Shown here piece after piece: positions 7,798 through 15,818 of a stretch of DNA of 64,000 nucleotides. The stretch lies in NCBI GenBank assembly GCA_964464925.1, contig CAYXLI010000003.1, positions 62,001 through 126,000 on the forward strand, read 5' to 3'. Numbering within the stretch: the first letter of the stretch is position 1; each line of letters starts with the position of its first letter. Under the pieces are notes generated by a model. It worked only from the letters and a program-made list of their open reading frames with translations. It was not told the origin of the DNA and did no database searches. The position numbers were made by a program, and so were the translations under genes. This DNA is from CAYXLI01 sp964464925 (GTDB lineage: Bacteria > Acidobacteriota > Terriglobia > Bryobacterales > Bryobacteraceae).

Positions 7798-9177
7798 ATG
7801 AAGCTTTGGGGAGGGCGCTTCGAGGAAGGCCCATCGGAGATTTTCGAGCAATTCTCGGGATCGTTGCATTTTGATAGGCGGCTGGTGTTTGCCGATATAC
7901 GGGGTTCGCAGGCATTTGCACGGGCGCTGGGGCGGGTCGGCATTCTGCAGGCAGACGAAGTGCGGAGCATGGTGGCGGCCTTCGACGAACTCGCCAAGGA
8001 AGCGGCCGAGCCGGCTTTTTATGAAGGCGCGACGGATGAAGACGTACATACGCTGGTCATTCGCAAGTTAAAAGATAAAGTTGCCGGTCTGGCCGATAAG
8101 ATTCACACGGGGCGAAGCCGGAACGAACAGGTTTCGCTGGATATACGGCTGTGGCTGCGGGATGAGATCGATGCGGCGTCGGCCGAGTTGACGGCGATGA
8201 TGGCGGCGCTTGTGAAGCTGGCGCGCGAATACCCGGGAGCTGTGATTCCTGGCTATACGCATCTGCGGCGCGCGCAGGCCGTGTTGTGGCCGCATTACCT
8301 GCTCTCGTATTTTGAGATGTTCGCTCGCGATTGGGAAAGGCTGCAGCAGGCGCGGGCTCGGGTGAATGTGCTGCCGCTCGGGTCGGGTGCGCTGGCGGGA
8401 AGCGGTTTTCCGTTCGATCGCGAGGCGATTGCGCAGGATCTGGGGTTTGCCGCAATTACGCGGAACAGCATGGACGTGTCGGGCGACCGCGATTTTGCGT
8501 TGGACTTTTTGTATGCGGCGTCAACGATACTGCTGCATCTGAGCCGGCTGGCAGAGGATTGGATCCTGTACTCAAGTGAAGAGTTCGGGTGGCTGGATCT
8601 TGGGGACGGCGTGACCAGCGGGTCGAGCCTGATGCCGCAGAAGAAGAATCCGGATTCGCTGGAACTGATTCGCGGCAAGTGCGGACGTGTGTTCGGAAGC
8701 TTTACGTCGCTCTATACGACGATGAAGGGTCTGCCGATGACGTACAACCGCGACATGCAGGAAGACAAGGAGCCGGTTTTCATCGCGGCCGATCAGTTGC
8801 GCGGTTCGCTGCGAATGACAAGGACGGTGGTGGAGACGACACGGTTGAATGCCGACAAGCCGCTGCTAGCTTGCCAGGAGAGCTGGGTTGTAGCTACGGA
8901 TCTGGCCGAGGCGCTTGCGCGGAGCGGGACGCCGTTCCACAAGGCCCATCAACTTGCGGGTAAGCTGGTGCTCGAGAGTCTGCGGCAGGGCAAGAAACCG
9001 CCGGAATGGACAGCCGAGGAACTGGTAGCGTTCGCCCCGGAGTTCCAGGGCGAAATGGTGAAGCTGATGGATCCGGCTGAAGGCATGAAGACCCGGACGG
9101 TGCCTGGAGCAACGGGTCCGGCGGCCGTTGCGCGCGCCCTGGATGAGGCGGAAGCGCGGCTGCTACAGATGCGATGA
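7798..9177 (+). CDS. argH: Argininosuccinate lyase
   Basis: Splits argininosuccinate to arginine and fumarate, the last step of arginine synthesis. 459 aa, the normal length. Starts at the ATG giving MKLWGGRF, the conserved ArgH N-terminus, with AGAGGAA just upstream; longer in-frame extensions have no support. Visible features are HTGRSRNEQV (103-112), GYTHLRRAQ with the catalytic-region His155, and the fumarase/aspartase superfamily signature GSSLMPQKKNP (275-285). It lies 65 nt after argF and overlaps argR by 4 nt (ATGA). argG, which makes its substrate, is not in this operon or elsewhere in the window. Confidence 0.97.
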   Translation: MKLWGGRFEEGPSEIFEQFSGSLHFDRRLVFADIRGSQAFARALGRVGILQADEVRSMVAAFDELAKEAAEPAFYEGATDEDVHTLVIRKLKDKVAGLADKIHTGRSRNEQVSLDIRLWLRDEIDAASAELTAMMAALVKLAREYPGAVIPGYTHLRRAQAVLWPHYLLSYFEMFARDWERLQQARARVNVLPLGSGALAGSGFPFDREAIAQDLGFAAITRNSMDVSGDRDFALDFLYAASTILLHLSRLAEDWILYSSEEFGWLDLGDGVTSGSSLMPQKKNPDSLELIRGKCGRVFGSFTSLYTTMKGLPMTYNRDMQEDKEPVFIAADQLRGSLRMTRTVVETTRLNADKPLLACQESWVVATDLAEALARSGTPFHKAHQLAGKLVLESLRQGKKPPEWTAEELVAFAPEFQGEMVKLMDPAEGMKTRTVPGATGPAAVARALDEAEARLLQMR

Positions 9178-9605
9178 ATAAAACCTACCGGCACGGGCAA
9201 ATCCTGAAGCTGATCCGGAGCAAGCGGATCCACACACAGGAGAAGCTTGCGCAAGAACTGGGCGAACTCGGCGTTGAGACGACGCAGGTCACGCTCTCAC
9301 GGGATATTCGGGAACTAGGGTTAGTAAAGACTCCGGAAGGATACCGGCAGGTGGAATCCGCTCCGGCTGGACCTTCGCTGCAGTCCGTGGTTTCCGAGTT
9401 TCTGCTGGAGGCGCGGCTTGCTCAGAATCTGCTGATATTAAAGACCAGTCCCGGGCACGCCAATGCGCTGGCTGTAGCGTTCGATCAGGAAGACTGGCCG
9501 GAGATCGTCGGGACCATCGCTGGAGACGATACCATTTTCGTGGCGGCCCCGGATACCGAAACGGCGCGGCAGTTGCGGGAACGATTGCTCTTGTATTTGG
9601 CTTAG
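9174..9605 (+). CDS. argR: Arginine repressor
   Basis: 143 aa, full length. N-terminal winged helix with the recognition segment TTQVTLSRDIRELGLVK (about 36-52). The C-terminal hexamerisation and arginine-binding domain has SPGHANALAVAFDQ and GTIAGDDTIFVAA (about 113-125); the GDD motif carries the arginine-contacting Asp residues in this family. It overlaps argH by 4 nt, so it is expressed with the operon. The ARG boxes upstream of argF make autoregulation through the operon promoter likely. Its stop is 1 nt from the end of the convergent CDF gene. Confidence 0.95.
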   Translation: MNKTYRHGQILKLIRSKRIHTQEKLAQELGELGVETTQVTLSRDIRELGLVKTPEGYRQVESAPAGPSLQSVVSEFLLEARLAQNLLILKTSPGHANALAVAFDQEDWPEIVGTIAGDDTIFVAAPDTETARQLRERLLLYLA

Positions 9606-9606
9606 G

Positions 9607-10536
9607 CTAGGAACGGCGCTCCGCGGCGTGGATTTCTTCCTGACTGAGGCAGCATCCGGCGCACTGCGTATGCTCAAACTGAATGGTGGTGTGGTGGATG
9701 TGGAACCGCCGGAGGAGCACTCTGTTCATGGCCTGCAGAATGGCTTCGCTTTCCGACGGCGGCATATCGCCGATGAGTGCGTGGCAGCTCAGGGCATGAG
9801 ATTCAGCGCCCAGCGTCCAGATGTGAAGGTCGTGAATGTCGAGCACCCCTGCCACTTCGCGCAAGGCGCTGACGACTTCGCCCATTTGGACGCCGCGCGG
9901 CATGCCTTCGAGGAGAATATTGAGCGACTCGCGCATGATATCCACGGCGCTCCAGATAATGAGCAGAGCGATAATGGCCGATAGCGCGGGATCGATCTGC
10001 ACCCACCCCGTGTAGTGAATCATGACGGCGCCAATTACGATGGCAACGGAGCTGAGTGCGTCGCCCATCATGTGGACGGCGGCCGCGCGAATATTCAGGT
10101 CGTCTTTGTTCTCGCGACTCAGACCCCAAAGAATGCCGCCGTTCAGCAGAATGCCGAGCGAAGCCACGCCGATCATAATCGATTCGTGAACCGGCTGCGG
10201 GCTAAGCAGGCGCTGATAGCTCTCATACAGCAGATAAACCGATAGCCCGATCAGAGTGAGCGCATTGATAAAGGCCGCGAGCACTCCGCCTCGCTGATAC
10301 CCGTAGGTCTTGACGTCGTCGGCGGGCTTGGACTGCAGGTAGAAGGCGAATAGGGCCAGCAGGAGCGCAAACGCGTCGGTGAAGTTGTGCCCCGCATCGG
10401 ATAGCAGCGCAAGAGAATGCGCCGTCAGGCCGAAGAAGAACTCAACGACGACAAAGAGTAACGTCGCAACAGTAGAAACAACAAGAACCGTGCCGGTCCC
10501 GTGGTGGTGATGATGATGGCCGTGATGAGAATGCAC
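9607..10536 (-). CDS. Cation diffusion facilitator metal exporter
   Basis: Proton-coupled efflux of Zn2+ or similar divalent metals across the inner membrane. About 309 aa with six predicted membrane helices. The His-rich N-terminus (HSHHGHHHHHHG) and the transport-site motifs HNFTDAF in helix II and HMMGDAL in helix V match CzcD/ZitB-type CDFs. The cytoplasmic domain ends with HIHHTTIQFEH and a Cys-bearing tail (CAGCC), also common in this branch. Start: a GTG at 10536 follows GAGAGG at about 7 nt and is preferred; a TTG at 10554 would add six residues. No metal-responsive regulator is adjacent. Confidence 0.93.
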   Translation of the reverse strand: MHSHHGHHHHHHGTGTVLVVSTVATLLFVVVEFFFGLTAHSLALLSDAGHNFTDAFALLLALFAFYLQSKPADDVKTYGYQRGGVLAAFINALTLIGLSVYLLYESYQRLLSPQPVHESIMIGVASLGILLNGGILWGLSRENKDDLNIRAAAVHMMGDALSSVAIVIGAVMIHYTGWVQIDPALSAIIALLIIWSAVDIMRESLNILLEGMPRGVQMGEVVSALREVAGVLDIHDLHIWTLGAESHALSCHALIGDMPPSESEAILQAMNRVLLRRFHIHHTTIQFEHTQCAGCCLSQEEIHAAERRS

Positions 10537-10559
10537 CAGCCGCCTCTCTTCCAATTATC

Positions 10560-11912
10560 CTAAAACGCGGTCACTTCCGTGAAGTGAAAGTCGCGAACCC
10601 GCATTGCCGGCACTACCATATCGAAGGACTCTTCGCCGCTTGCTCGCACCGGGCGGGAAAGCGCATCCACGTTCCGCAACATTTCCACGACACTTTGATT
10701 GAAACGAAAGTTGCGTAAGCCGTGAACCACCTGGCCATCGCGGACGAGGAATGTGCCATCTCGCGTCATGCCGGTCATGATCTTCTCATAGGGCTCGGTT
10801 TCGCGAATATACCAGAGGCGCGTCACCAGCACGCCATTTTCTGTGGATGAGATGAGGCTGTCCAGCGATGCATCGCCACCATGGATTACGATGTTGCCCG
10901 GAGACTCCCCGTGCTCGTTTGGGAGTGCGAAGCCATGGCCAGTCGGCTGCTGTCCGGCTCGCTGCGCGGCGGCCCGGGACCAGGCGACCTGGCGGGGCAC
11001 GCCTTTGTCCACGAGAGTCAGCCGGCTGCGAGTTACGCCTTCGCCATCCCACGGCGCTCCGGTTTGCAAAGCGTGATAAACGTCATCGGTGATGTGAATG
11101 TTCTCACCGAAGAGTTGGGTGTCCATCCGATCGTTCAGGAAACTTCGGTGATCCTGCAGAGCTGTCCCGCTGAAGTCCGCGAAGATCTGGCCGGCAAGGT
11201 CGAGCACGGCCGCAGGTTCGAGGATCACCGTATAGCGTCCGGGGTCGATACGTTTTGGTGCGGCGGAAAGACGAGCCTTGCGGGCGGCCTGTGCGGCGAG
11301 AGATGCGGCGTCGATTCGGGAGACATCGGGGTCGGTGGCCTTCGCCCAGCCGGAACTGTCGGGCGCCATGGCAGTGATGGAGAACTGGGCCAGGGAGTCG
11401 GCGTAGTACTGGAAAACGCCGGTGGAGTTGAGCAGAGCCTCCGCGCTTTGCTGCGTCGCGAAGATTCCGGCCGCCGTCAGGCCTTCTGTCTGGCCGAGCG
11501 CTTCCTTGATTCCGCTAGCGCGGTCCGCGGGCGAGTAGCCGCCAGTTGTGGCAGACCAGCGGTCGACGCCGGGAGCGGCCGGACCCGTGTACAGAGGCGG
11601 CATTTCGGGGTCAGGTTCGCTGGCTCGCGCGAGGGCGATCACCGCCTGGACAGCGGATTCGATGCCGTTGCGTTCCACACGATTCGTCGATACGCGAGCC
11701 GTGCGGTTCTCCGTTACGATGCGGATAGACAGAGTGTGAGTGAGTTCGGCGACGCTCTGGTGGATCTCGTTGTTGGCGAAACGGGTCAGGGACTCGTCAC
11801 TGGCCGCGAGAAACACCTCTACGTCCCGGATGCCGGATCGCGCGCAGACGGACTGAACAGCCGAGAAAAGCTCTTCGCAACGGCGGCGGGGGAGGAGAGG
11901 GAGATCCGTCAT
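10560..11912 (-). CDS. pmbA: TldE/PmbA family protein
   Basis: 450 aa. TldE/PmbA pairs with TldD to form a peptidase that trims unfolded or modified peptides (microcin B17 maturation and CcdA degradation in E. coli). This subunit supplies no zinc motif, as expected for TldE. Typical segments are EVFLAASDESLTRFANNEIHQ near the N-terminus, RYTVILEPAAVLDLAGQI mid-protein, and the C-terminal RDGQVVHGLRNFRFNQSVVEML. The ATG at 11912 overlaps the tldD stop by 4 nt (ATGA). Longer upstream in-frame sequence overlaps tldD and is not used. Last gene of a three-gene operon. Confidence 0.93.
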   Translation of the reverse strand: MTDLPLLPRRRCEELFSAVQSVCARSGIRDVEVFLAASDESLTRFANNEIHQSVAELTHTLSIRIVTENRTARVSTNRVERNGIESAVQAVIALARASEPDPEMPPLYTGPAAPGVDRWSATTGGYSPADRASGIKEALGQTEGLTAAGIFATQQSAEALLNSTGVFQYYADSLAQFSITAMAPDSSGWAKATDPDVSRIDAASLAAQAARKARLSAAPKRIDPGRYTVILEPAAVLDLAGQIFADFSGTALQDHRSFLNDRMDTQLFGENIHITDDVYHALQTGAPWDGEGVTRSRLTLVDKGVPRQVAWSRAAAQRAGQQPTGHGFALPNEHGESPGNIVIHGGDASLDSLISSTENGVLVTRLWYIRETEPYEKIMTGMTRDGTFLVRDGQVVHGLRNFRFNQSVVEMLRNVDALSRPVRASGEESFDMVVPAMRVRDFHFTEVTAF

Positions 11913-13363
11913 GCACTCGCGCTTCCCACGCGGATGTTGGCAAATCGCGACGGACTCGCTCCGTGGCCTGTGCCCATGACCTGCTCTGGCTGGCCCTTGC
12001 CGCAATTGGGGACGCCCCAGAGAGTCCAGTGTTCGGGCCCGGCGATCGCCTGACAACTGTTCCAAAATTCAGTGGACATGCCGCTGTAGACCGGGTTCTT
12101 CAGCATACGGACACGCCGGCCGTTGCGGATCTCCCAGGCCGCTTCGCAGCCGAATTGGAAGTTGTAGCGGCGGTCATCGATCGACCAACTCTTGTTCGTC
12201 TCCATGTAAATGGCATGGTCGACTCCGCTGAACACTTCTTCAAGCGACTGCTCTCCGGGTAAAAGACTGACATTCGTCATGCGGATGAGGGGGAGCCGCG
12301 ACCAGCTTTCGGCGCGCATGGTGCCATTGGAGCGGGAATCGCCTGCGAAACGGGCAGTTTCGCGTGAGGTCATGTAGCCCCGGAACATGCCGTCCCGAAT
12401 GATGCCGGTACGCTGAGCGGGCACGCCTTCATCATCGAATGCAAATGTGCCGAGGCCGGGGCCGTGCGCCTCCGTGGCATCACAAACCACGTTGACGATT
12501 TTCGAGCCATATTGGAGGCGGTTCAACTGATCGAGAGTGAGAAAGCTCATGCCGGCGTAGTTTGCCTCCGAGCCGAGGACGCGATCCAACTCGATGGGGT
12601 GGCCGATGGATTCATGGATCTGGAGAGCAAGCTGACTGCTGTCGAGGATCAGGGAGAAGCGGCCTTCCGGGCATGGGTCCGCGCTGTGCAGACGGACGGC
12701 TTCCTCAGCAATACGCGGGGCGTTTTCCAATAGCTGCAGTTCGTCTACGAGTTCGTAGCCGCGAAGCTGATACTGGCCGCCAAAGGAGTTCGGGTAGGAG
12801 CGCTTCTGAATCTCATCTTCGCGGAAGCTATAGGCAGCGTACCCGCAACCGGACATGACCTTCGCCTGCTCGATCAGGCTTCCAGTGGACGACGCGAACA
12901 CCTGGTTCCGCTTCTGGAAGACCATGGATGTCTCTGCGAGAGTGATGCCGGAGGTGCGCCGGAGTTCCTCATCCACTTTTAGAAGGAGAGCGAACTGTTC
13001 TTCTACAGATACGGCGAACGGATCGATGCGGAAGGGCGATTGCCAAACCGCTTCGTACTTTTCTTCGGGCGCGAGCACGACGGGGTTCTGCCGGGTGAGC
13101 GCAGAGGCCCGGGCGATGGAGACCGCAAGGGAGGCACAACGTTCCAGGCCCGTCTCTCCCAATTGATCTGTCGCGGCAAAGCCCCAGCATCCGCCGGCGA
13201 GCACCCGGATTCCAACGCCCATGGACTCGGAAAAGGCAGCGTTGCCGACCTTGCCGTTCTTGGTGGCCAGATGGCGCTCGCGGAGGTCTTCGACGCGGAC
13301 GTCGGCGTAGTCCACTCCGTGGCGCATGGCGTACGCTAACGCTTGTTGCGCAAGCCGCTTCAT
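11909..13363 (-). CDS. tldD: TldD family metallopeptidase
   Basis: 484 aa. Catalytic half of the TldD/TldE peptidase. The zinc-binding motif is present: H250-E251-x3-H255 in QIHESIGHPIELDR, with the third ligand Cys454 in NCGKGQP near the C-terminus. These match the HExxxH...Cys arrangement known for TldD, so the enzyme should be active. It overlaps both neighbours by 4 nt, the unknown 154-aa gene upstream and pmbA downstream. No peptide-precursor gene typical of modified microcins is visible, so general proteolysis is the default role. Confidence 0.95.
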   Translation of the reverse strand: MKRLAQQALAYAMRHGVDYADVRVEDLRERHLATKNGKVGNAAFSESMGVGIRVLAGGCWGFAATDQLGETGLERCASLAVSIARASALTRQNPVVLAPEEKYEAVWQSPFRIDPFAVSVEEQFALLLKVDEELRRTSGITLAETSMVFQKRNQVFASSTGSLIEQAKVMSGCGYAAYSFREDEIQKRSYPNSFGGQYQLRGYELVDELQLLENAPRIAEEAVRLHSADPCPEGRFSLILDSSQLALQIHESIGHPIELDRVLGSEANYAGMSFLTLDQLNRLQYGSKIVNVVCDATEAHGPGLGTFAFDDEGVPAQRTGIIRDGMFRGYMTSRETARFAGDSRSNGTMRAESWSRLPLIRMTNVSLLPGEQSLEEVFSGVDHAIYMETNKSWSIDDRRYNFQFGCEAAWEIRNGRRVRMLKNPVYSGMSTEFWNSCQAIAGPEHWTLWGVPNCGKGQPEQVMGTGHGASPSRFANIRVGSASA

Positions 13364-13824
13364 TGTTTTGGCTTGTGTTCGGCCGGGACGTAGAAAGGGA
13401 TCAGCTTAGGTGGAACCTTGGTCTGTTGGCGAAGGCGAACTCGCCTGCGCTCTGTATTCAATTCCTTTAGGGCACGGTGAAAAGAGCGTTCTGCTTTCTC
13501 GCGATAGACGGCCACACGCTCCAGATAATTGGGCCCGCGGGCATCGGCGAGAAAGGCCTGGGCGAGGGCGTTGCGCTCGTCATGCTGCCCGGCCGGGCGG
13601 TTCCGGGTAAAGATGTCGGCCTCCATCTCGTCAGCCTTCTGGATCTGGCGGCGGGCTTCGGCCATTTTGCGGATCCAATAGCGGGACTGGACCGTAATCG
13701 GTTCCCACTCGCAGCTATATAGAGTTTCGAGTTCCGTAATAGCGCGCAGGTCGGCAGGTGAGAAGGTTCTCAGCGTTTGATAGAGACCTTCCTGGATGCA
13801 GATGCTTTTGCGCTTCGCTGCCAT
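13360..13824 (-). CDS. Hypothetical protein coupled to tldD-pmbA
   Basis: 154 aa, charged and helical, no signal peptide or membrane segment. Not a recognised domain. The part around 95-140 (YLERVAVYREKAERSFHRALKEL) resembles the helical end of the HSTGP protein at 2932-3531 (RRYRTSIERAFHKAIDQLRK), so the two may be distant relatives; this protein lacks the HSTGP signature. The C-terminus is basic and Pro-rich. Its stop overlaps the tldD start by 4 nt, which implies co-translation with the TldD/TldE peptidase. A link to that peptidase (substrate, adaptor) is inference only. Confidence 0.7.
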   Translation of the reverse strand: MAAKRKSICIQEGLYQTLRTFSPADLRAITELETLYSCEWEPITVQSRYWIRKMAEARRQIQKADEMEADIFTRNRPAGQHDERNALAQAFLADARGPNYLERVAVYREKAERSFHRALKELNTERRRVRLRQQTKVPPKLIPFYVPAEHKPKQ

Positions 13825-13873
13825 CTCTCTTTTATCCTAAGCCAAGCCGGTGCCAGAAGCTTAGCGGGAGACA

Positions 13874-14329
13874 ATGGAAAGCATGTTCACCTGGCTCTTC
13901 CGCCCGCCGCTGAGTGTGGGCACCGCTGCGCCCGATTTCGAAGCTGTGGATCAGGATGGCAATCGCGTCGATCTTGCGGCACTGCGGGGGAAGAACGTTG
14001 TGCTGATCTTTTATCCTGGTGACAACACGAGGGTGTGCACGCGACAATTGTGCGAATTCCGGGATCGATGGACGGAATGGTCCGCCAAAGACACGGTGGT
14101 GTTCGGTGTGAATCCGCAAAGTGCGGAGAGTCACCGGAAGTTCATAGGAAAACGGCAACTTGGCTTCCCCCTCCTGGTCGATACCGGGCAACAGATCGCA
14201 CGGAAGTATCACGCCAGCGGCCTCATTGTGCGGCGCACTGTGTATCTCATCGGCAAGGATGGGGTGATTCGCTACGCAAAACGAGGGACTCCGGCCCCTC
14301 AGAACGTGCTCGACGCGGCACAGGCGTAA
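13874..14329 (+). CDS. Bcp/AhpC-type peroxiredoxin
   Basis: 151 aa thiol peroxidase of the Bcp (PrxQ) type that reduces hydroperoxides in the cytoplasm. The active-site segment is FYPGDNTRVCTRQLCEFRD: peroxidatic Cys in VCT and a second Cys five residues later, the atypical 2-Cys arrangement of many Bcp proteins. The thioredoxin-fold strands around it are intact. The start could be the ATG at 13874 (GGGAG only 3 nt away) or at 13883 (MFTWLF, 12-nt spacing). It lies 42 nt ahead of the histidine-kinase-like gene on the same strand, so co-transcription is possible. Confidence 0.92.
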   Translation: MESMFTWLFRPPLSVGTAAPDFEAVDQDGNRVDLAALRGKNVVLIFYPGDNTRVCTRQLCEFRDRWTEWSAKDTVVFGVNPQSAESHRKFIGKRQLGFPLLVDTGQQIARKYHASGLIVRRTVYLIGKDGVIRYAKRGTPAPQNVLDAAQA

Positions 14330-14371
14330 TCCTCCTACGGAAGAACCGCAATCGAGCCGATACGGAAGTTA

Positions 14372-15742
14372 GTGGGATGCATCCGAGACAGGCCCTTGCC
14401 CGGGCGGACGGTAACATTTATTTTAGCGATCATGTTGCTGTTTGCCGTCTCGATTCTTCCGTGGGAGTCGGGCTGGAGGCCGCCTATCCCGCTCGAGAGC
14501 TTCTTCATATTGAGGCAAATATTACTCCAGCCAGCGTTGGGCGCTCTCGCTTGCCTGGTTCTTTGCGCGGCGGGGGCTCTGCTGTTCAGAACGCTACGTC
14601 ACTTCGAACAGCTTGCGCGAACGGCAGCGGAGGCTAACCGCGCGAAAGCCCGTTTTCTCCACGAGTTGAGCGAGCGGATCCGCACTCCTATGACCGGTTT
14701 GGTCGGGATGACGGATCTATTGTTGAATTCCGAACTGAATCCGAAGCAGCATGAATTTGCGTCCGTGGTGCACGAATCCGCGCACTCGCTACTGGAGATG
14801 CTGGACAAGTTGCTGGAGTACGCCCGTCTGGATGACAACGCCATCCAAGTGGCGCCGGCGGACTTTGACCTGCAGGGTTTGCTGGAGGACACGGTTTTCC
14901 GTTTCGCGGGGCTTGCGCATGAGAAAGGGTTGCGGCTCAGTTGCTGCATCTCGCCGGCGGTGCCCCATGTTGTGCGCGGCGATGCGATTCTGTTAGGGCG
15001 CCTCCTGAGCATACTCTTACAGAACGCAGTGCGATTCACGGCCGCAGGAGACATCGTGCTCAGTGCGAGATTGATGCGGGAGGACAAAAAGTACTGCTCT
15101 ATCTGTTTCGACGTGCGCGATACAGGTGTGGGAATCGCGCGCGAACGGCAGGCTCAGCTCTTCCGCAAGGATGGTCAGAACGATCGGGAAAACGAGCACA
15201 GCGGAACTGGACTAGGTCTGGCAATTGCGCAAATGATCGCATCGAGATTTTACGGGCACGTAGATGTGCACAGCGATTCCGGGAAAGGAGCGGTGTTCTG
15301 GACGGTGCTGCGGTTCCAGCACGCGGCCACCCCCGAGCCCGATGTCAATGGACTGGAACTACCGCCGAATTTTCTGACGTGTGTGGTCTCCCAGCACGCG
15401 CCTGTACGCAGAATGGTGTGCTGGAAGCTTGCTGCTCTGGGGATACGTTGTACTCCTCTTGAAACGGCATCTGACATTCCGGAGGGTACAAGAATCGTGT
15501 TCTCAGACGAGAGGGTGCCGGCGGGCCTGCCGCCAGCCGCCGTCGAAGTAGCACTGGTTCGATGGGGGACCGAGCCTCCGGAAGGGATAGCGGCTTTGAC
15601 GACCCCGCTCCGGTTACCGGCAGTGGCTGCGTCGATTCGAAAGATCGTTGGAGTGACCGATGCTGCGCAATTGCAGGTGCTGGCGGCAAGCGTCGCCTCA
15701 ACTTCTACTGAAAGCCATAAAACGCAGGCAGCGGTGGATTGA
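14372..15742 (+). CDS. Histidine-kinase-like membrane protein lacking the phospho-accepting His
   Basis: 456 aa. Two N-terminal membrane helices (about 14-31 and 50-72) lead directly into a HisKA-like helix and a HATPase_c domain. The ATPase part looks intact: N-box LLSILLQNAVRFT (N218), G1 DTGVGI (250-255) and G2 GTGLGLAI (278-285). In the H-box the usual SHEIRTPM is replaced by SERIRTPM (residues 100-107), so the acceptor His is Glu101. The C-terminal 120 residues look like a receiver domain that has lost its acidic pocket and phospho-Asp. There is no periplasmic sensor domain of any size and no partner regulator nearby. Probably a signalling pseudokinase or scaffold. The exact start is uncertain. 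Confidence 0.85.
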   Translation: MGCIRDRPLPGRTVTFILAIMLLFAVSILPWESGWRPPIPLESFFILRQILLQPALGALACLVLCAAGALLFRTLRHFEQLARTAAEANRAKARFLHELSERIRTPMTGLVGMTDLLLNSELNPKQHEFASVVHESAHSLLEMLDKLLEYARLDDNAIQVAPADFDLQGLLEDTVFRFAGLAHEKGLRLSCCISPAVPHVVRGDAILLGRLLSILLQNAVRFTAAGDIVLSARLMREDKKYCSICFDVRDTGVGIARERQAQLFRKDGQNDRENEHSGTGLGLAIAQMIASRFYGHVDVHSDSGKGAVFWTVLRFQHAATPEPDVNGLELPPNFLTCVVSQHAPVRRMVCWKLAALGIRCTPLETASDIPEGTRIVFSDERVPAGLPPAAVEVALVRWGTEPPEGIAALTTPLRLPAVAASIRKIVGVTDAAQLQVLAASVASTSTESHKTQAAVD

Positions 15743-15818
15743 GAACCCGGATTCGCGAGGATCTATTGGGGATCGTTGCGGATTTTGGCTATCATAGGCG
15801 ATTGAACATTTCAGAACC

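Noticed and set aside
10881..12053. Long plus-strand open frame of about 390 codons opposite pmbA
   Set aside because: It lies wholly antisense to pmbA and tldD, has no family resemblance, and its codon pattern mirrors the real gene.
15743..15818. A thiamine (TPP) riboswitch before the operon that holds thiE
   Set aside because: The 76-nt gap has no recognisable TPP core such as CTGAGA and is too short for the full element.
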